DNA from: an uncultured Alphaproteobacteria bacterium
Lineage (GTDB): Bacteria; Pseudomonadota; Alphaproteobacteria; HIMB59; GCA-002718135
Reading direction: 5' to 3'
DNA: 64,000 bases
Assembly: GCA_902623255.1 (NCBI GenBank)
Contig: CACNSY010000001.1
Location: 81,463-145,462 of the forward strand
The notes under the pieces were generated by a model that was given only the letters and a program-made list of their open reading frames with translations, had not been told where the DNA came from and ran no database searches. This document shows positions 54,476 to 63,754 of the stretch, one piece after another. Position 1 is the stretch's first letter. The number at the start of each line of letters is the position of its first letter. The position numbers and the translations under genes are program-made.

Positions 54476-57400
54476 GATAATTCTAAAGAATAGTCTAAAA
54501 TTTTTGATCTATTTAAATCATCAAGTTTTTTGTATGATTTGATTGAATATTTGTTAAAATTAAAGTTGACCAATTTATGATCTACAGTCATAAAAACATC
54601 AATCTGATTATTTAAATCACTATTTAAATTTTTTTCAAAAATATCATCTTTTAAATCAGAGATATTTTTAGCATTTGTATAAATATTGAATTTATAATTT
54701 TTCTGTTTGAAAGTTTTTTCTAGTGATACTATTTCTCTTACGATAAAGCGTTCATCAGTATTATTCTTTAAAATATCAACGTCAAATATTAATAAACTGC
54801 CTTCTATAAGTAGTGGTCGATATTTATATAAATTTTCACTAAAAATAGTTAATTCAAATTGAAAATTAGTTTCTGATACAGTTATAAAAGCGTATTTTTT
54901 TCCATCTTTATTTGATCTTTCTTTGATATCTAATATAGCACCGCAAACTTTAATAGAGTTTGTATTATTGTTTTCTAAATAATCTTGAAATGAATTAATA
55001 TTTTCTATATCAAAAAACTTACTAGGGTAGTGATTTAATGGATGATCTGAAAAATAAAAACCTATAACTTGTAGCTCGTTGGCTAGGATTTCTGATTTTC
55101 TCCACTTTTTATAATTTTGATTAAATAAATTCTTATCATTAAAAGAAATCTCATTATCTTCAAAAAGCATATCTTGATTTATATTTCTTTCTACACCAAA
55201 AAGATCAACAAATTTTAAAACATTATTAAATAATTTTGATCTATCAGACTCTATACTATCAAATGCTCCAGCTTGTATTAATTTTTCAAGTTGTCTTTTA
55301 TTTATTACTTCTTTGGAAACTCTATTCATGAAATCAATAATATTTTTAAATTTACCATTTTTATTTCTTTCTTCTACCACACTTGAAATTGATTTAAGTC
55401 CAACGCCTTTTATTGCAGCTAATCCAAACCTAATTGATTTTGAATTTTTATTTATTTCAATGGAAAATAAAGGATTTGAATAATTTATATCTGGTTTTAG
55501 AAATTTTATATTTAATCTTTCTATTTCTTGTTTTAGTAAAATAATTTTATCTGTCCTATCAATAGAATAATTTAATGTTGCTGTAAGAAATTCGTGTGGA
55601 AAATTAGCTTTTAAATAAGCTGTTTGATAAGATATCAAGGCATATGCAGCTGCATGGCTCTTATTAAAACCATATCCTGCAAATTTATCAACTAAATCAA
55701 AAATTTTTGAAGCTTCTTTTTTTTCAATATTATTTTTAATTGCACCTTCAATAAATCTCGTTTTTTGCATATCCATTTCTTTTTGAATTTTTTTACCCAT
55801 TGCTCTTCTTAGTAAATCTGCTTCGCCTAGAGAATAATTTGATAAAACTTGGGCAATCTGCATTACTTGCTCTTGATAAACAATAATACCATAAGTTTCT
55901 TTTAAGACATCTTTTAACATTGAATGGAGATATTTAATTTCTTCGCGTCCATGTTTTCTATTACAAAAAGAAGGTATATTATCCATTGGACCTGGTCTAA
56001 ATAGTGCTACTACAGCTATTATTTCTTCAAATCTATCAGGTTGTAGCTGGCGAAGCACACTACCCATACCGTTACTTTCCAATTGAAATATTCCAACTGT
56101 ATCACCTTTACTTAACTGATTATAGGTTCTTGTGTCATTTAATGGTATATTATCAATTAAAAAATTCTCATTTTCTTTAATTATTAATTTTACGCAATCA
56201 TCAATAATTGATAATGTTGTTAAACCAAGAAAATCAAATTTAATTAAACCAGCTTCCTCAACATACTTCATTGAAAATTGTGTTGCATTTGTATTAGTAT
56301 TTTGATCTTTGTATAAAGGAATAACTTTGGATAACTTTTCATGACCAATTACAACTCCAGCAGCATGTGTGGAGGCATGTCTATGAGTTCCTTCAATTTT
56401 AAGGCTTACATCAATAATATTTGAAATTCTTTCATCAGTACTTATCCTTTCTTGCAAAATTCTTTCAGATTTAATAGACTCACTTAGAGTAAGTGGATTT
56501 GATGGATTAAAAGGTATTAGTTTAGCAAAAGAATCTACTTCACCATATGGAACTTCTAAAACTCTACCAATATCTCTTACCGCAGCTCTTGATGCTAGGG
56601 TACCAAATGTAATTATATGAGCTACACATTCACTTCCATATTTATTGTTTACATATTCAATTACTTCATCTCTTCTAGTTTGACAAAAATCTATGTCAAA
56701 ATCTGGCATTGACACTCTTTCTGGATTTAAGAATCTTTCAAATAATAAATCATACTCTAAGGGATCTAGATCAGTTATTCCTAAACACCAAGCTACTAAA
56801 CTGCCTGCGCCTGATCCTCTTCCAGGGCCCACAGGAATGAATTGATCTTTAGCCCAATTAACAAAATCTGCTACTATTAAAAAGTATCCTGCAAAACCCA
56901 TTCTAATTATTATTTCATTTTCATATTTCAATCTATCACTATAAATTTGTATATTCTTAATATTCTTTTCTTTTATTTTTTTTTCAAGTCCCTGTTCTGA
57001 GGATTTTAATAAAAAATCATCTGCTGATAAATTTAAATCATTTTTAAATTCAGGTAATTGTGGTTTTGTTGATTCAGGAAAATAATTACAAGATAGAGCA
57101 ATATTTAAATTATTTTGTATTATCTCAGGAATATCTTCAAAATTTGAAGACATTTCTTCATTTGACTTAAAATAAATATTTTCATTTGAGGTATTTCTGT
57201 GAGAATTGTTAATTGTAGATTTTTGAGCAATACATAGTAATGCATCATGAGCTGTATAATCATCTTTATTAGCATACTTAATATTATTTGAACCAATAAG
57301 TGGTATGTCAAATTCTTTTGATAAATTAATAAATTCTTTTTCAAAAACATCGATATTTTGATCATTTATTCTTTGAATTTCAAAAAGAAAATTTTGCTTA

Positions 57401-57876
57401 AAAACTTTTTTAAAATTACCTATTAATTGAATGATATCTTTTTTTTTGTTTTCTTTGTTTAATAAAAGTAAAGGATTAAATTCACCACCTATATAACAGA
57501 ATAAACCTTCAGAAAATTTTTCTAATTGCGAAAAGTTTATACCAATATTATTTCCTTCATTAAGATGAGAAAGTGAGCTTAATTCTAATAGATTTCTATA
57601 CCCAATTTCATTTTTGACTAAAAATGTAACTTGGGAAATTTGATTATTTACAATAATATCTAGTAAATTTATTGAAGTTCCAATTATAGGTTGTATATTA
57701 TTTTTTACACATTCTTTAGAAAATTCAAAAACTCCAAACATATTATTATTATCTGTAATGGCAATTGCAGGCATTTCATTTTTTTTAGCAAGATCTACTA
57801 AATTAGTAATTTTTAGAGTACTTTCAGATAAAGAATATGAAGATAAAGATCGTAAATGAATAAAAGGATTATTCAT
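54472..57876 (-). CDS. dnaE: DNA polymerase III alpha subunit
   Basis: Replicative polymerase (1134 aa). N-terminal PHP domain (about 1-270) opens FIHLRSLSSYSLSE; the metal-binding His of active PHP domains (H-x-H, here HLRSLSS) are lost, as is common in proteobacterial DnaE. The palm has PVGPGRGSGAGSLVAW and the catalytic PDFDIDFCQTRRDEVI; then RHASTHAAGVVIG, the finger region YQEQVMQIAQ, GYGFNKSHAAAYA, a helix-hairpin-helix (GLKSISSVVEE) and an OB-fold near residue 985 (VCGAILDIKERSNKDGKKYAF). Overlaps lolD upstream by 8 bases. Confidence 0.97.
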   Translation of the reverse strand: MNNPFIHLRSLSSYSLSESTLKITNLVDLAKKNEMPAIAITDNNNMFGVFEFSKECVKNNIQPIIGTSINLLDIIVNNQISQVTFLVKNEIGYRNLLELSSLSHLNEGNNIGINFSQLEKFSEGLFCYIGGEFNPLLLLNKENKKKDIIQLIGNFKKVFKQNFLFEIQRINDQNIDVFEKEFINLSKEFDIPLIGSNNIKYANKDDYTAHDALLCIAQKSTINNSHRNTSNENIYFKSNEEMSSNFEDIPEIIQNNLNIALSCNYFPESTKPQLPEFKNDLNLSADDFLLKSSEQGLEKKIKEKNIKNIQIYSDRLKYENEIIIRMGFAGYFLIVADFVNWAKDQFIPVGPGRGSGAGSLVAWCLGITDLDPLEYDLLFERFLNPERVSMPDFDIDFCQTRRDEVIEYVNNKYGSECVAHIITFGTLASRAAVRDIGRVLEVPYGEVDSFAKLIPFNPSNPLTLSESIKSERILQERISTDERISNIIDVSLKIEGTHRHASTHAAGVVIGHEKLSKVIPLYKDQNTNTNATQFSMKYVEEAGLIKFDFLGLTTLSIIDDCVKLIIKENENFLIDNIPLNDTRTYNQLSKGDTVGIFQLESNGMGSVLRQLQPDRFEEIIAVVALFRPGPMDNIPSFCNRKHGREEIKYLHSMLKDVLKETYGIIVYQEQVMQIAQVLSNYSLGEADLLRRAMGKKIQKEMDMQKTRFIEGAIKNNIEKKEASKIFDLVDKFAGYGFNKSHAAAYALISYQTAYLKANFPHEFLTATLNYSIDRTDKIILLKQEIERLNIKFLKPDINYSNPLFSIEINKNSKSIRFGLAAIKGVGLKSISSVVEERNKNGKFKNIIDFMNRVSKEVINKRQLEKLIQAGAFDSIESDRSKLFNNVLKFVDLFGVERNINQDMLFEDNEISFNDKNLFNQNYKKWRKSEILANELQVIGFYFSDHPLNHYPSKFFDIENINSFQDYLENNNTNSIKVCGAILDIKERSNKDGKKYAFITVSETNFQFELTIFSENLYKYRPLLIEGSLLIFDVDILKNNTDERFIVREIVSLEKTFKQKNYKFNIYTNAKNISDLKDDIFEKNLNSDLNNQIDVFMTVDHKLVNFNFNKYSIKSYKKLDDLNRSKILDYSLELS

Positions 57877-58558
57877 TCTTTAATTGTATATTCTTGTTTT
57901 TAAAATAATAAATTTCATCAGCTAGTAAAGAATAATTTTTGTTATGAGTAACATATACTAAAGTTTTTTTGTTTTGTTCGATATAATTTATAAAAAATTT
58001 AAAAATGTTGTTAGCAGTATCTTCATCAAGATTTCCAGTCATCTCATCAGCTAAAATTAAATCTGGATTGTTAACTAATGATCTTGCAATAGCGACTCTT
58101 TGTTGTTCTCCTCCTGATAACTTTAAAGGTTTATAATTAATCCTTTCATCTAAACCAAATTCAAGAAGTAGTTTTTTAGATATTTCATAACTTTTCTTAT
58201 CATTTTTATTTATTAATAATGGAAGCATAACATTCTCGATAACAGTGAGTTCAGGAATCAGATGAAAAAATTGATGAATAAAACCAATTGATAATCCTCT
58301 AATTTTATTTAATTCATCTTTAGAGCATAAAGAAATATCTTTATTCTTAAAATAAACTTTTCCATCATATTCTGAGTCAAGTAAACCAATAATATTAAGA
58401 AAAGTAGTTTTGCCTGAACCTGAAGGCCCGACAATCGCAACTTTAGTGTTTTGCATTAATTTAAAATTCAATTTTTTAATTATCTCAATTTTTAAATTAT
58501 TTTCATTAGAATAATGTTTGCCTAAACTAGATATCTCTAATAAATATTTGTTATTCAC
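57869..58558 (-). CDS. lolD: Lipoprotein-releasing ABC transporter ATPase LolD
   Basis: ATPase that powers LolCE to free outer-membrane lipoproteins (229 aa). Walker A GPSGSGKTTFLNIIG, Q-loop region IHQFFHLIPEL, signature LSGGEQQRVAIARSL, Walker B LILADEMTGNLDE and the switch His in YVTHNK are all intact. Starts with GTG and overlaps both lolC/E (8 bases) and dnaE (8 bases). The gene order proS-lolC/E-lolD-dnaE is usual in alphaproteobacteria. Confidence 0.95.
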   Translation of the reverse strand: MNNKYLLEISSLGKHYSNENNLKIEIIKKLNFKLMQNTKVAIVGPSGSGKTTFLNIIGLLDSEYDGKVYFKNKDISLCSKDELNKIRGLSIGFIHQFFHLIPELTVIENVMLPLLINKNDKKSYEISKKLLLEFGLDERINYKPLKLSGGEQQRVAIARSLVNNPDLILADEMTGNLDEDTANNIFKFFINYIEQNKKTLVYVTHNKNYSLLADEIYYFKNKNIQLKNE

Positions 58559-59801
58559 TTCTTAAACTCTTAATAGGATCTATTCTGGCTGAACTTAAAG
58601 CTGGAAAAATAGTTGAGATAATTGATATGATTATAGCCACACAAAGTACGTAAACAACCTCATTTATACTAATCTTTGAAGGTAAAGATGATAAATAATA
58701 GACTTCTTCAGAAAAGAGCTTTGTCCCAAGTAAATATTCTAAAAAACTTTGAATTGATTTAATATTTATTGTGAAAAGTACTCCAATTATTAATCCTATT
58801 AATGAGCCAATCAAGCCAATTGAGATTCCAATAGTAAAAAATATTTTTATAATACTTTTATTACTCATTCCAATAGTTTTTAAAATGCCAATATCCTTAT
58901 TTTTTTCTTTTACAAAAATAATTAAACCTGAAATAATATTTAATGATGCAACTAAGATGATTAAAGAAAGGATAATAAACATAACATTCTTTTCCACTTT
59001 AAGTGCATTTATTAAAGTTTTATTTTGATCCTTCCAAGATATTGAATAAAAATTTAATAAAAGATTAGATGTTTCTAATTCTACTTTATTTTTAAATAAT
59101 TCAATTTCATTAGGAGATGATGTAAAGAATTCAATTTTGTTATATATATCTTCATTATATAAGAGTAATTTTCTAACAAGTTCTGAAGATAAAAAAATTA
59201 AATTTGAATCATATTCATATAAACCTAGATCAAATATACCTACTACCTCCAATGTTTTAAACCTTGGAATATTTCCTAATATTGTTTTATCAGTCTTTGG
59301 AATTGCAATTTTAACCTTATCTCCCACGCTTAAACTCATTTCGTTCGCTAAGGAGTCTCCAATTAATATTTCATTTTTTGGATTTTGAATTAATGTGCCC
59401 AGATTAATTGAATTAAACAAATAATGATTTTTATCATATGCATCATAGCCTTTGATCATCACACCTTTTGAGTTATTTGATTTTATAATTAATCCATTTG
59501 TTTCAATAGATTTGTAGTGTTGGTAAAAAAAAGAATTATCAATATTCAATATAAGTTCATCAGCTTGCTTATTTGTTATTTCATTATCAAAACTATAAAT
59601 ATTAAGGTGCGAATTAAGTCCAATTATTCTATTAGTTAGATCAATTCTAAAACCATTCATAACAGACATAACTATAATAATTGCTGCTACTCCTAAACTA
59701 ATACCTATTATTGAAAACCAAGCGAAAATAGATACATAGCCATCGGATTTCTTAGAAAATAAAAACCTAAAAATCAGTAATCGTTCTGATTTAGAAATCA
59801 T
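58551..59801 (-). CDS. lolC: Lipoprotein-releasing system permease LolC/LolE
   Basis: MacB-type four-helix permease (416 aa): one transmembrane segment near residues 25-45 (FSIIGISLGVAAIIIVMSVMNGFR), a large periplasmic domain about 50-265, then three segments (about 272-295, 318-345, 378-400). Landmarks: LGVAAIIIVMSVMNGFR and KEKNKDIGILKTIGMSNKSI. Only one permease gene is present; in alphaproteobacteria a single LolF-type homodimer replaces the LolC/LolE pair, so LolF may be the better name. Confidence 0.92.
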   Translation of the reverse strand: MISKSERLLIFRFLFSKKSDGYVSIFAWFSIIGISLGVAAIIIVMSVMNGFRIDLTNRIIGLNSHLNIYSFDNEITNKQADELILNIDNSFFYQHYKSIETNGLIIKSNNSKGVMIKGYDAYDKNHYLFNSINLGTLIQNPKNEILIGDSLANEMSLSVGDKVKIAIPKTDKTILGNIPRFKTLEVVGIFDLGLYEYDSNLIFLSSELVRKLLLYNEDIYNKIEFFTSSPNEIELFKNKVELETSNLLLNFYSISWKDQNKTLINALKVEKNVMFIILSLIILVASLNIISGLIIFVKEKNKDIGILKTIGMSNKSIIKIFFTIGISIGLIGSLIGLIIGVLFTINIKSIQSFLEYLLGTKLFSEEVYYLSSLPSKISINEVVYVLCVAIIISIISTIFPALSSARIDPIKSLRSE

Positions 59802-61097
59802 CTATTTTTTTAACTTATTATTAATAAAATCAATTACACTACTGGATGAAATTTTTTCACTTTCATTATTCTGGCGATTTTTTATTTCTACTAAATTATC
59901 TTTTAAATCTCTTTTGCCAATAATAATTTGATATGGTGTCCCAATTAACTCATTATCAGATAATTTTTTTCCTATACTGCAGATTCTATCATCTAAAATG
60001 ACTTCAATATTATTTTTCATAAAATATTCATAATATTCTGATGATTTTGTGGCACAATCTTGATCTTCTGGCATTAAATTAACTATGGATACCTTAAATG
60101 GAGCAACTTCTAAAGGCCACCTAATTCCTTTTTCATCATGATAAGCTTCTATAATTGCACCCACAAGTCTTGAAACACCAATGCCATATGATCCCATATG
60201 TACTGGAACATTTTTCCCACTTTTATCTTGAACAAATGCGTTTAATTTCTCAGAATATTTTGTTCCAAAATAAAATATATGACCCACTTCAATGCCCTTA
60301 GAAATTTTTAAATCTTCATTTGAAATTGGACAATTTTTTTCATCATGTTGATCATCAACTGCAGCATAAAATGACTGCAACTCATTTGGGTCTATAGTTT
60401 CAGGGTTTAGTGTTTCTAATTTTTTATCATAATAAAGTGTACTTTCACCAGTCTTAGCTAGTATTTGAAATTCATGACTTAAGTTACCGCCAATTGGTCC
60501 AGTTTCCGCTCTTAAGGAAATTGGTGTTAAACCCATTCTAATAAAAGTTTTTATGTATGCTTTAAACATATTGTCATAAGATTTTTTTGCTTCGTTTTCA
60601 TCAAGATCAAATGAATAATTATCCTTCATTAAGAATTCTCTTCCTCGCATTACTCCAAACCTAGGTCTAACTTCATCTCGGAATTTCCATTGAATATGAT
60701 AAAGATTTTTTGGAAGATCTTTGTAAGAATTTATATGTGATTGAAATATATCTGTAATTAATTCTTCGTTTGTTGGGCCATAAAGCATTTCCCTTCCGCC
60801 TCTATCTGTAATTCTTAACATTTCTTTTCCATAATCATCGTATCTTCCTGATTTAATCCATAAATCAGAAGATTGGATCGTAGGCATAAGCAGTTCTACT
60901 GCTCCTGCATTATTTTGTTCTTCTCTAACAATCTGTTCAATTTTTTTTAATGCAAGTAGACCTAGAGGTAACCACGAATAAATCCCAGCACTAGATTGTT
61001 TAATCATGCCAGCTCTGATCATTAATTTATGTGAAATTATTTCAGCATCTGATGGCGCATCCTTAATAGTGGGAAGAAAAAAGTTAGAATATTTCAT
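59802..61097 (-). CDS. proS: Prolyl-tRNA synthetase (short, alphaproteobacterial form)
   Basis: Class II synthetase (431 aa; E. coli ProRS is about 570). The catalytic core is complete: SAGIYSWLPLGLLALKKIE (motif 1 region), YHIQWKFRDEVRPRFGVMRGREFLMKDNYSF (motif 2) and GSYGIGVSRLVGAIIE (motif 3), with a C-terminal anticodon-binding domain from about 335. The INS editing domain is absent (core runs directly from motif 2 region to ENCPISNE), the known mitochondrial-like alphaproteobacterial form. Lies directly after DUF1467 with a 4-base overlap. Confidence 0.96.
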   Translation of the reverse strand: MKYSNFFLPTIKDAPSDAEIISHKLMIRAGMIKQSSAGIYSWLPLGLLALKKIEQIVREEQNNAGAVELLMPTIQSSDLWIKSGRYDDYGKEMLRITDRGGREMLYGPTNEELITDIFQSHINSYKDLPKNLYHIQWKFRDEVRPRFGVMRGREFLMKDNYSFDLDENEAKKSYDNMFKAYIKTFIRMGLTPISLRAETGPIGGNLSHEFQILAKTGESTLYYDKKLETLNPETIDPNELQSFYAAVDDQHDEKNCPISNEDLKISKGIEVGHIFYFGTKYSEKLNAFVQDKSGKNVPVHMGSYGIGVSRLVGAIIEAYHDEKGIRWPLEVAPFKVSIVNLMPEDQDCATKSSEYYEYFMKNNIEVILDDRICSIGKKLSDNELIGTPYQIIIGKRDLKDNLVEIKNRQNNESEKISSSSVIDFINNKLKK

Positions 61098-61327
61098 TTA
61101 TTAAATATATTTGATAAATCAAATCCAAATAAAATCAAAAAAAATAAAATTAAAGCTGATATTAATGAAGTTGCTATAAATTTTATTAGAAGATATGGCT
61201 TACTTGGAGCACTTTTTGCATGTCCAGATTCTACTTTTTGGGGTACTTTTATCTTAATCGGTAAGAGTATGAAAAATAAAATCCACCAAACTAGGATAAA
61301 AATTAGAACATGAGTAAATAGTGCCAT
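61094..61327 (-). CDS. DUF1467 family membrane protein
   Basis: Small protein of unknown function (77 aa). Two hydrophobic segments (about 6-26 and 48-70) flank a short polar loop with PIKIKVPQKVESGHAKSAPSKPYLLIKF, whose G-x-x-x-SAP-x-P pattern is that of DUF1467. Found in alphaproteobacteria between rnj and proS, as here; it overlaps rnj by 1 base and proS by 4 bases. No function is known to me. Confidence 0.8.
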   Translation of the reverse strand: MALFTHVLIFILVWWILFFILLPIKIKVPQKVESGHAKSAPSKPYLLIKFIATSLISALILFFLILFGFDLSNIFNK

Positions 61328-63000
61328 TAAGATCGTATTAAATGAACTTCAATTTCTGGTTTTTTTTGAATTGAATTTTTTATAATCTTTCTAAAACTAC
61401 TTTTAACTAAGTCAGATACTATAAGATCTGATGATTTTTGATCTTTGTTAAGTTTTGTATAGTTTTCTATAAAAAGTATTTTAAAATCATTTTTAATATT
61501 TTCTTCATCTATTCCTGGCAATCCTTTTAAAGTAAGTAACATATTTTTATTAATTGAATAGTCATCATCATTGATAATTAAAGAGATTAAAACTAATCCC
61601 TCAAATGAATATTTCCTTCTCTCTTTAATAAAAGCAGATTCAGAGTCGTAAAGATTTTTACCCTCAACAATTAACTTTCCAGTTTCAAATTTTTCTACAA
61701 TTTTAGGTTCACCTGGTGCAATTTTGAGGCATTTTCCATTTTCTAAAATTTTAGTGAATGGTACTTGTGATGAGTAAGATAATTGTTTATGAGCTTCTAG
61801 ATGCATGGGTTCACCATGAACGGGAATAGATAAGTACGGTTTTGTCCAATTATACATTTGTTTTATTTCATCTGCATAACCATGACCAGAAACATGTACT
61901 AAATCATCATCAGCGGTTACTATCTCAACTCTTTGTCTAATAAGTAAGTTCTTTAAGTTATTTATTGATTTTTCATTACCAGGAATATCTCTAGAGCTAA
62001 AAATGACTACATCTTCAGGCTCTAAATGTAAATGTTGATGAGAATTATAAGCTATTCTGAAAAGGGCAGATCTCTTTTCACCCTGACTACCAGTACAAAT
62101 TATTACTAAATTTTCTCTTGGTATATAAGAAGCTTCATCTTCACTAATAAAAATTTCATCATCTGCAACATAGCCACATTTTCTTGCTACTTCGATATTT
62201 TTTTTCATACTCCTTCCAACAAGAGCAACCTTTCTTTTATTTTTTTTTGCTGCTTGAATAATATTTTTCATTCTTGCAATATTTGAAGAAAAACAGGTAA
62301 CAACAATTCTATTAGAAAATCTTGAAAATATACTTGTCAATTCATCCCTAACATCACTTTCAGATTCTGATTTACCAGGAACATTTGCGTTAGTAGAATC
62401 ACCTATTAAGGCAAGTAATCCATCATTTCCTAATTTTTCAAATTTTTCTTTTGAAAATGAGTCTCCTAAAGTAGGTGAATGATCTATTTTCCAATCAGCA
62501 GTATGAAGTAATGATCCATATGTTGTTTTAATTACTATTGCAGTTGGTTCAGGAATTGAGTGTGTAGTTGGAATAAAACTTATATCAAAATTATTGAGTA
62601 TTAATTTCTTATCTAGATTTATCTCTTCTAAAGTAAACCCATCTACTTTATTGAATTCTTTTAACCTATTTTCGATAAGAAATTTTGCAAATTTACTTGC
62701 ATATACAGGGCATTTAATTTTATTTGCTAAGAACGCAACAGCTCCTGCATGATCTTCATGACCATGGCTGATAATAATAGCCTCGAGATTATCTTCTAAA
62801 CTTTCAATATGATCTATTTTTGGTACCAATAAATCTACACCAGGAAACTTTTCATCTGCAAATGAAAGACCTAAATCTATCATTATCCATTTTCCATCAC
62901 ATCCATAAAGATAACAATTTGCACCTATTTCTCCAATACCCCCAAGAGATAAAAAGTGTAGTCCTTCATTAAAATCATTTAGTTGTAAATTATTACTCAT
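61327..63000 (-). CDS. rnj: Ribonuclease J
   Basis: Metallo-beta-lactamase/beta-CASP RNase (557 aa), with 5'-exo and endonuclease activity in mRNA decay and rRNA maturation. Metal motif ISHGHEDHAGAVAFL (H-x-H-x-D-H) near residue 78, HTADWKID, GDSTNANVPG, and the beta-CASP region with CTGSQGEKRSALFRIA and HVSGHGYADEIKQM and PVHGEPMHLEAHKQ. The C-terminal domain is present. RNase R (rnr), often found next to topA in relatives, is missing there, so Rnj may carry more of the load. It overlaps coaX by 8 bases. Confidence 0.96.
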   Translation of the reverse strand: MSNNLQLNDFNEGLHFLSLGGIGEIGANCYLYGCDGKWIMIDLGLSFADEKFPGVDLLVPKIDHIESLEDNLEAIIISHGHEDHAGAVAFLANKIKCPVYASKFAKFLIENRLKEFNKVDGFTLEEINLDKKLILNNFDISFIPTTHSIPEPTAIVIKTTYGSLLHTADWKIDHSPTLGDSFSKEKFEKLGNDGLLALIGDSTNANVPGKSESESDVRDELTSIFSRFSNRIVVTCFSSNIARMKNIIQAAKKNKRKVALVGRSMKKNIEVARKCGYVADDEIFISEDEASYIPRENLVIICTGSQGEKRSALFRIAYNSHQHLHLEPEDVVIFSSRDIPGNEKSINNLKNLLIRQRVEIVTADDDLVHVSGHGYADEIKQMYNWTKPYLSIPVHGEPMHLEAHKQLSYSSQVPFTKILENGKCLKIAPGEPKIVEKFETGKLIVEGKNLYDSESAFIKERRKYSFEGLVLISLIINDDDYSINKNMLLTLKGLPGIDEENIKNDFKILFIENYTKLNKDQKSSDLIVSDLVKSSFRKIIKNSIQKKPEIEVHLIRS

Positions 63001-63754
63001 AAAAATATTTGATACCGATCTCTTTTATTCCTTCTAATGTTAAATGTTCCATATATATAGGTTTATAAATAATTTTATCCCTAAATATTTTACCTAGACC
63101 ACCCGTAATATAGACTTTGGGCTTAAAATTATTCTCCTTAATAATTTGCTTTAATATGCCATTAACTGCATGCAAATAACCAAAATAGAAACCTGATTGA
63201 ATAGAAGAGGATGTATTATTATTAACAATTTTATTTGATTTTGAGATTTTTGAAGTTTTTATTAACTCAGCATTTTTTAAAAGTGTCTCCATTGAAAGAT
63301 TTATACCTGGAAAAATTAATCCACCTAAATATTGATTACTTTTAATGACATCAAAAGTAGTAGCTGTACCAAAGTCGACAATTATACAGTCTTTGATTTT
63401 ATTACTATATACATAGGCATAGTTTGCTATTCGATCACTTCCAATTTGATTTAAATTATAATTAATACTATTTCTAAATGGTATTTTTTTTGGATTAATT
63501 ACATAAAATTTGAATTTATTTTTTTGAAAAATATTTTTAAAAATTAAATTTAAAGAAGGTACAACAGAGGACAAGATACAAAGTCTATCTTTAAGATTAT
63601 TAATCAACTTTTTGTTAGAGTTAAAAAATTTATTTATTTCTTTTTGTGTAATATTAATTTTTTTTTCTGTTTTTAATCTAATAATTTTATTTAATTTATT
63701 TTTTTTATATAAACCTATAACTATATTAGTATTACCTGCATCTATAACAATCAT
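62993..63754 (-). CDS. coaX: Type III pantothenate kinase
   Basis: ATP-dependent, feedback-insensitive pantothenate kinase, first step of CoA synthesis (253 aa). Acetate-kinase-fold motifs: IDAGNTNIVIGLY (phosphate-1), NQIGSDRIANYAYVYS, CIIVDFGTATTFDVI and GGLIFPGINLSMETL, with VYITGGLGKIF near the C-terminus. Start overlaps birA by 1 base and its end overlaps rnj by 8 bases. No type I (CoaA) gene is present here. Confidence 0.96.
   Translation of the reverse strand: MIVIDAGNTNIVIGLYKKNKLNKIIRLKTEKKINITQKEINKFFNSNKKLINNLKDRLCILSSVVPSLNLIFKNIFQKNKFKFYVINPKKIPFRNSINYNLNQIGSDRIANYAYVYSNKIKDCIIVDFGTATTFDVIKSNQYLGGLIFPGINLSMETLLKNAELIKTSKISKSNKIVNNNTSSSIQSGFYFGYLHAVNGILKQIIKENNFKPKVYITGGLGKIFRDKIIYKPIYMEHLTLEGIKEIGIKYFYE

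Noticed and set aside
54472..55500. Loss of PHP metal residues in DnaE as a novelty
   Set aside because: Degenerate PHP domains are usual in proteobacterial DnaE; the lost residues lie at the protein N-terminus near 57850.
59802..61097. ProS missing its editing domain as damage
   Set aside because: The short form without the insertion domain is normal for alphaproteobacteria.
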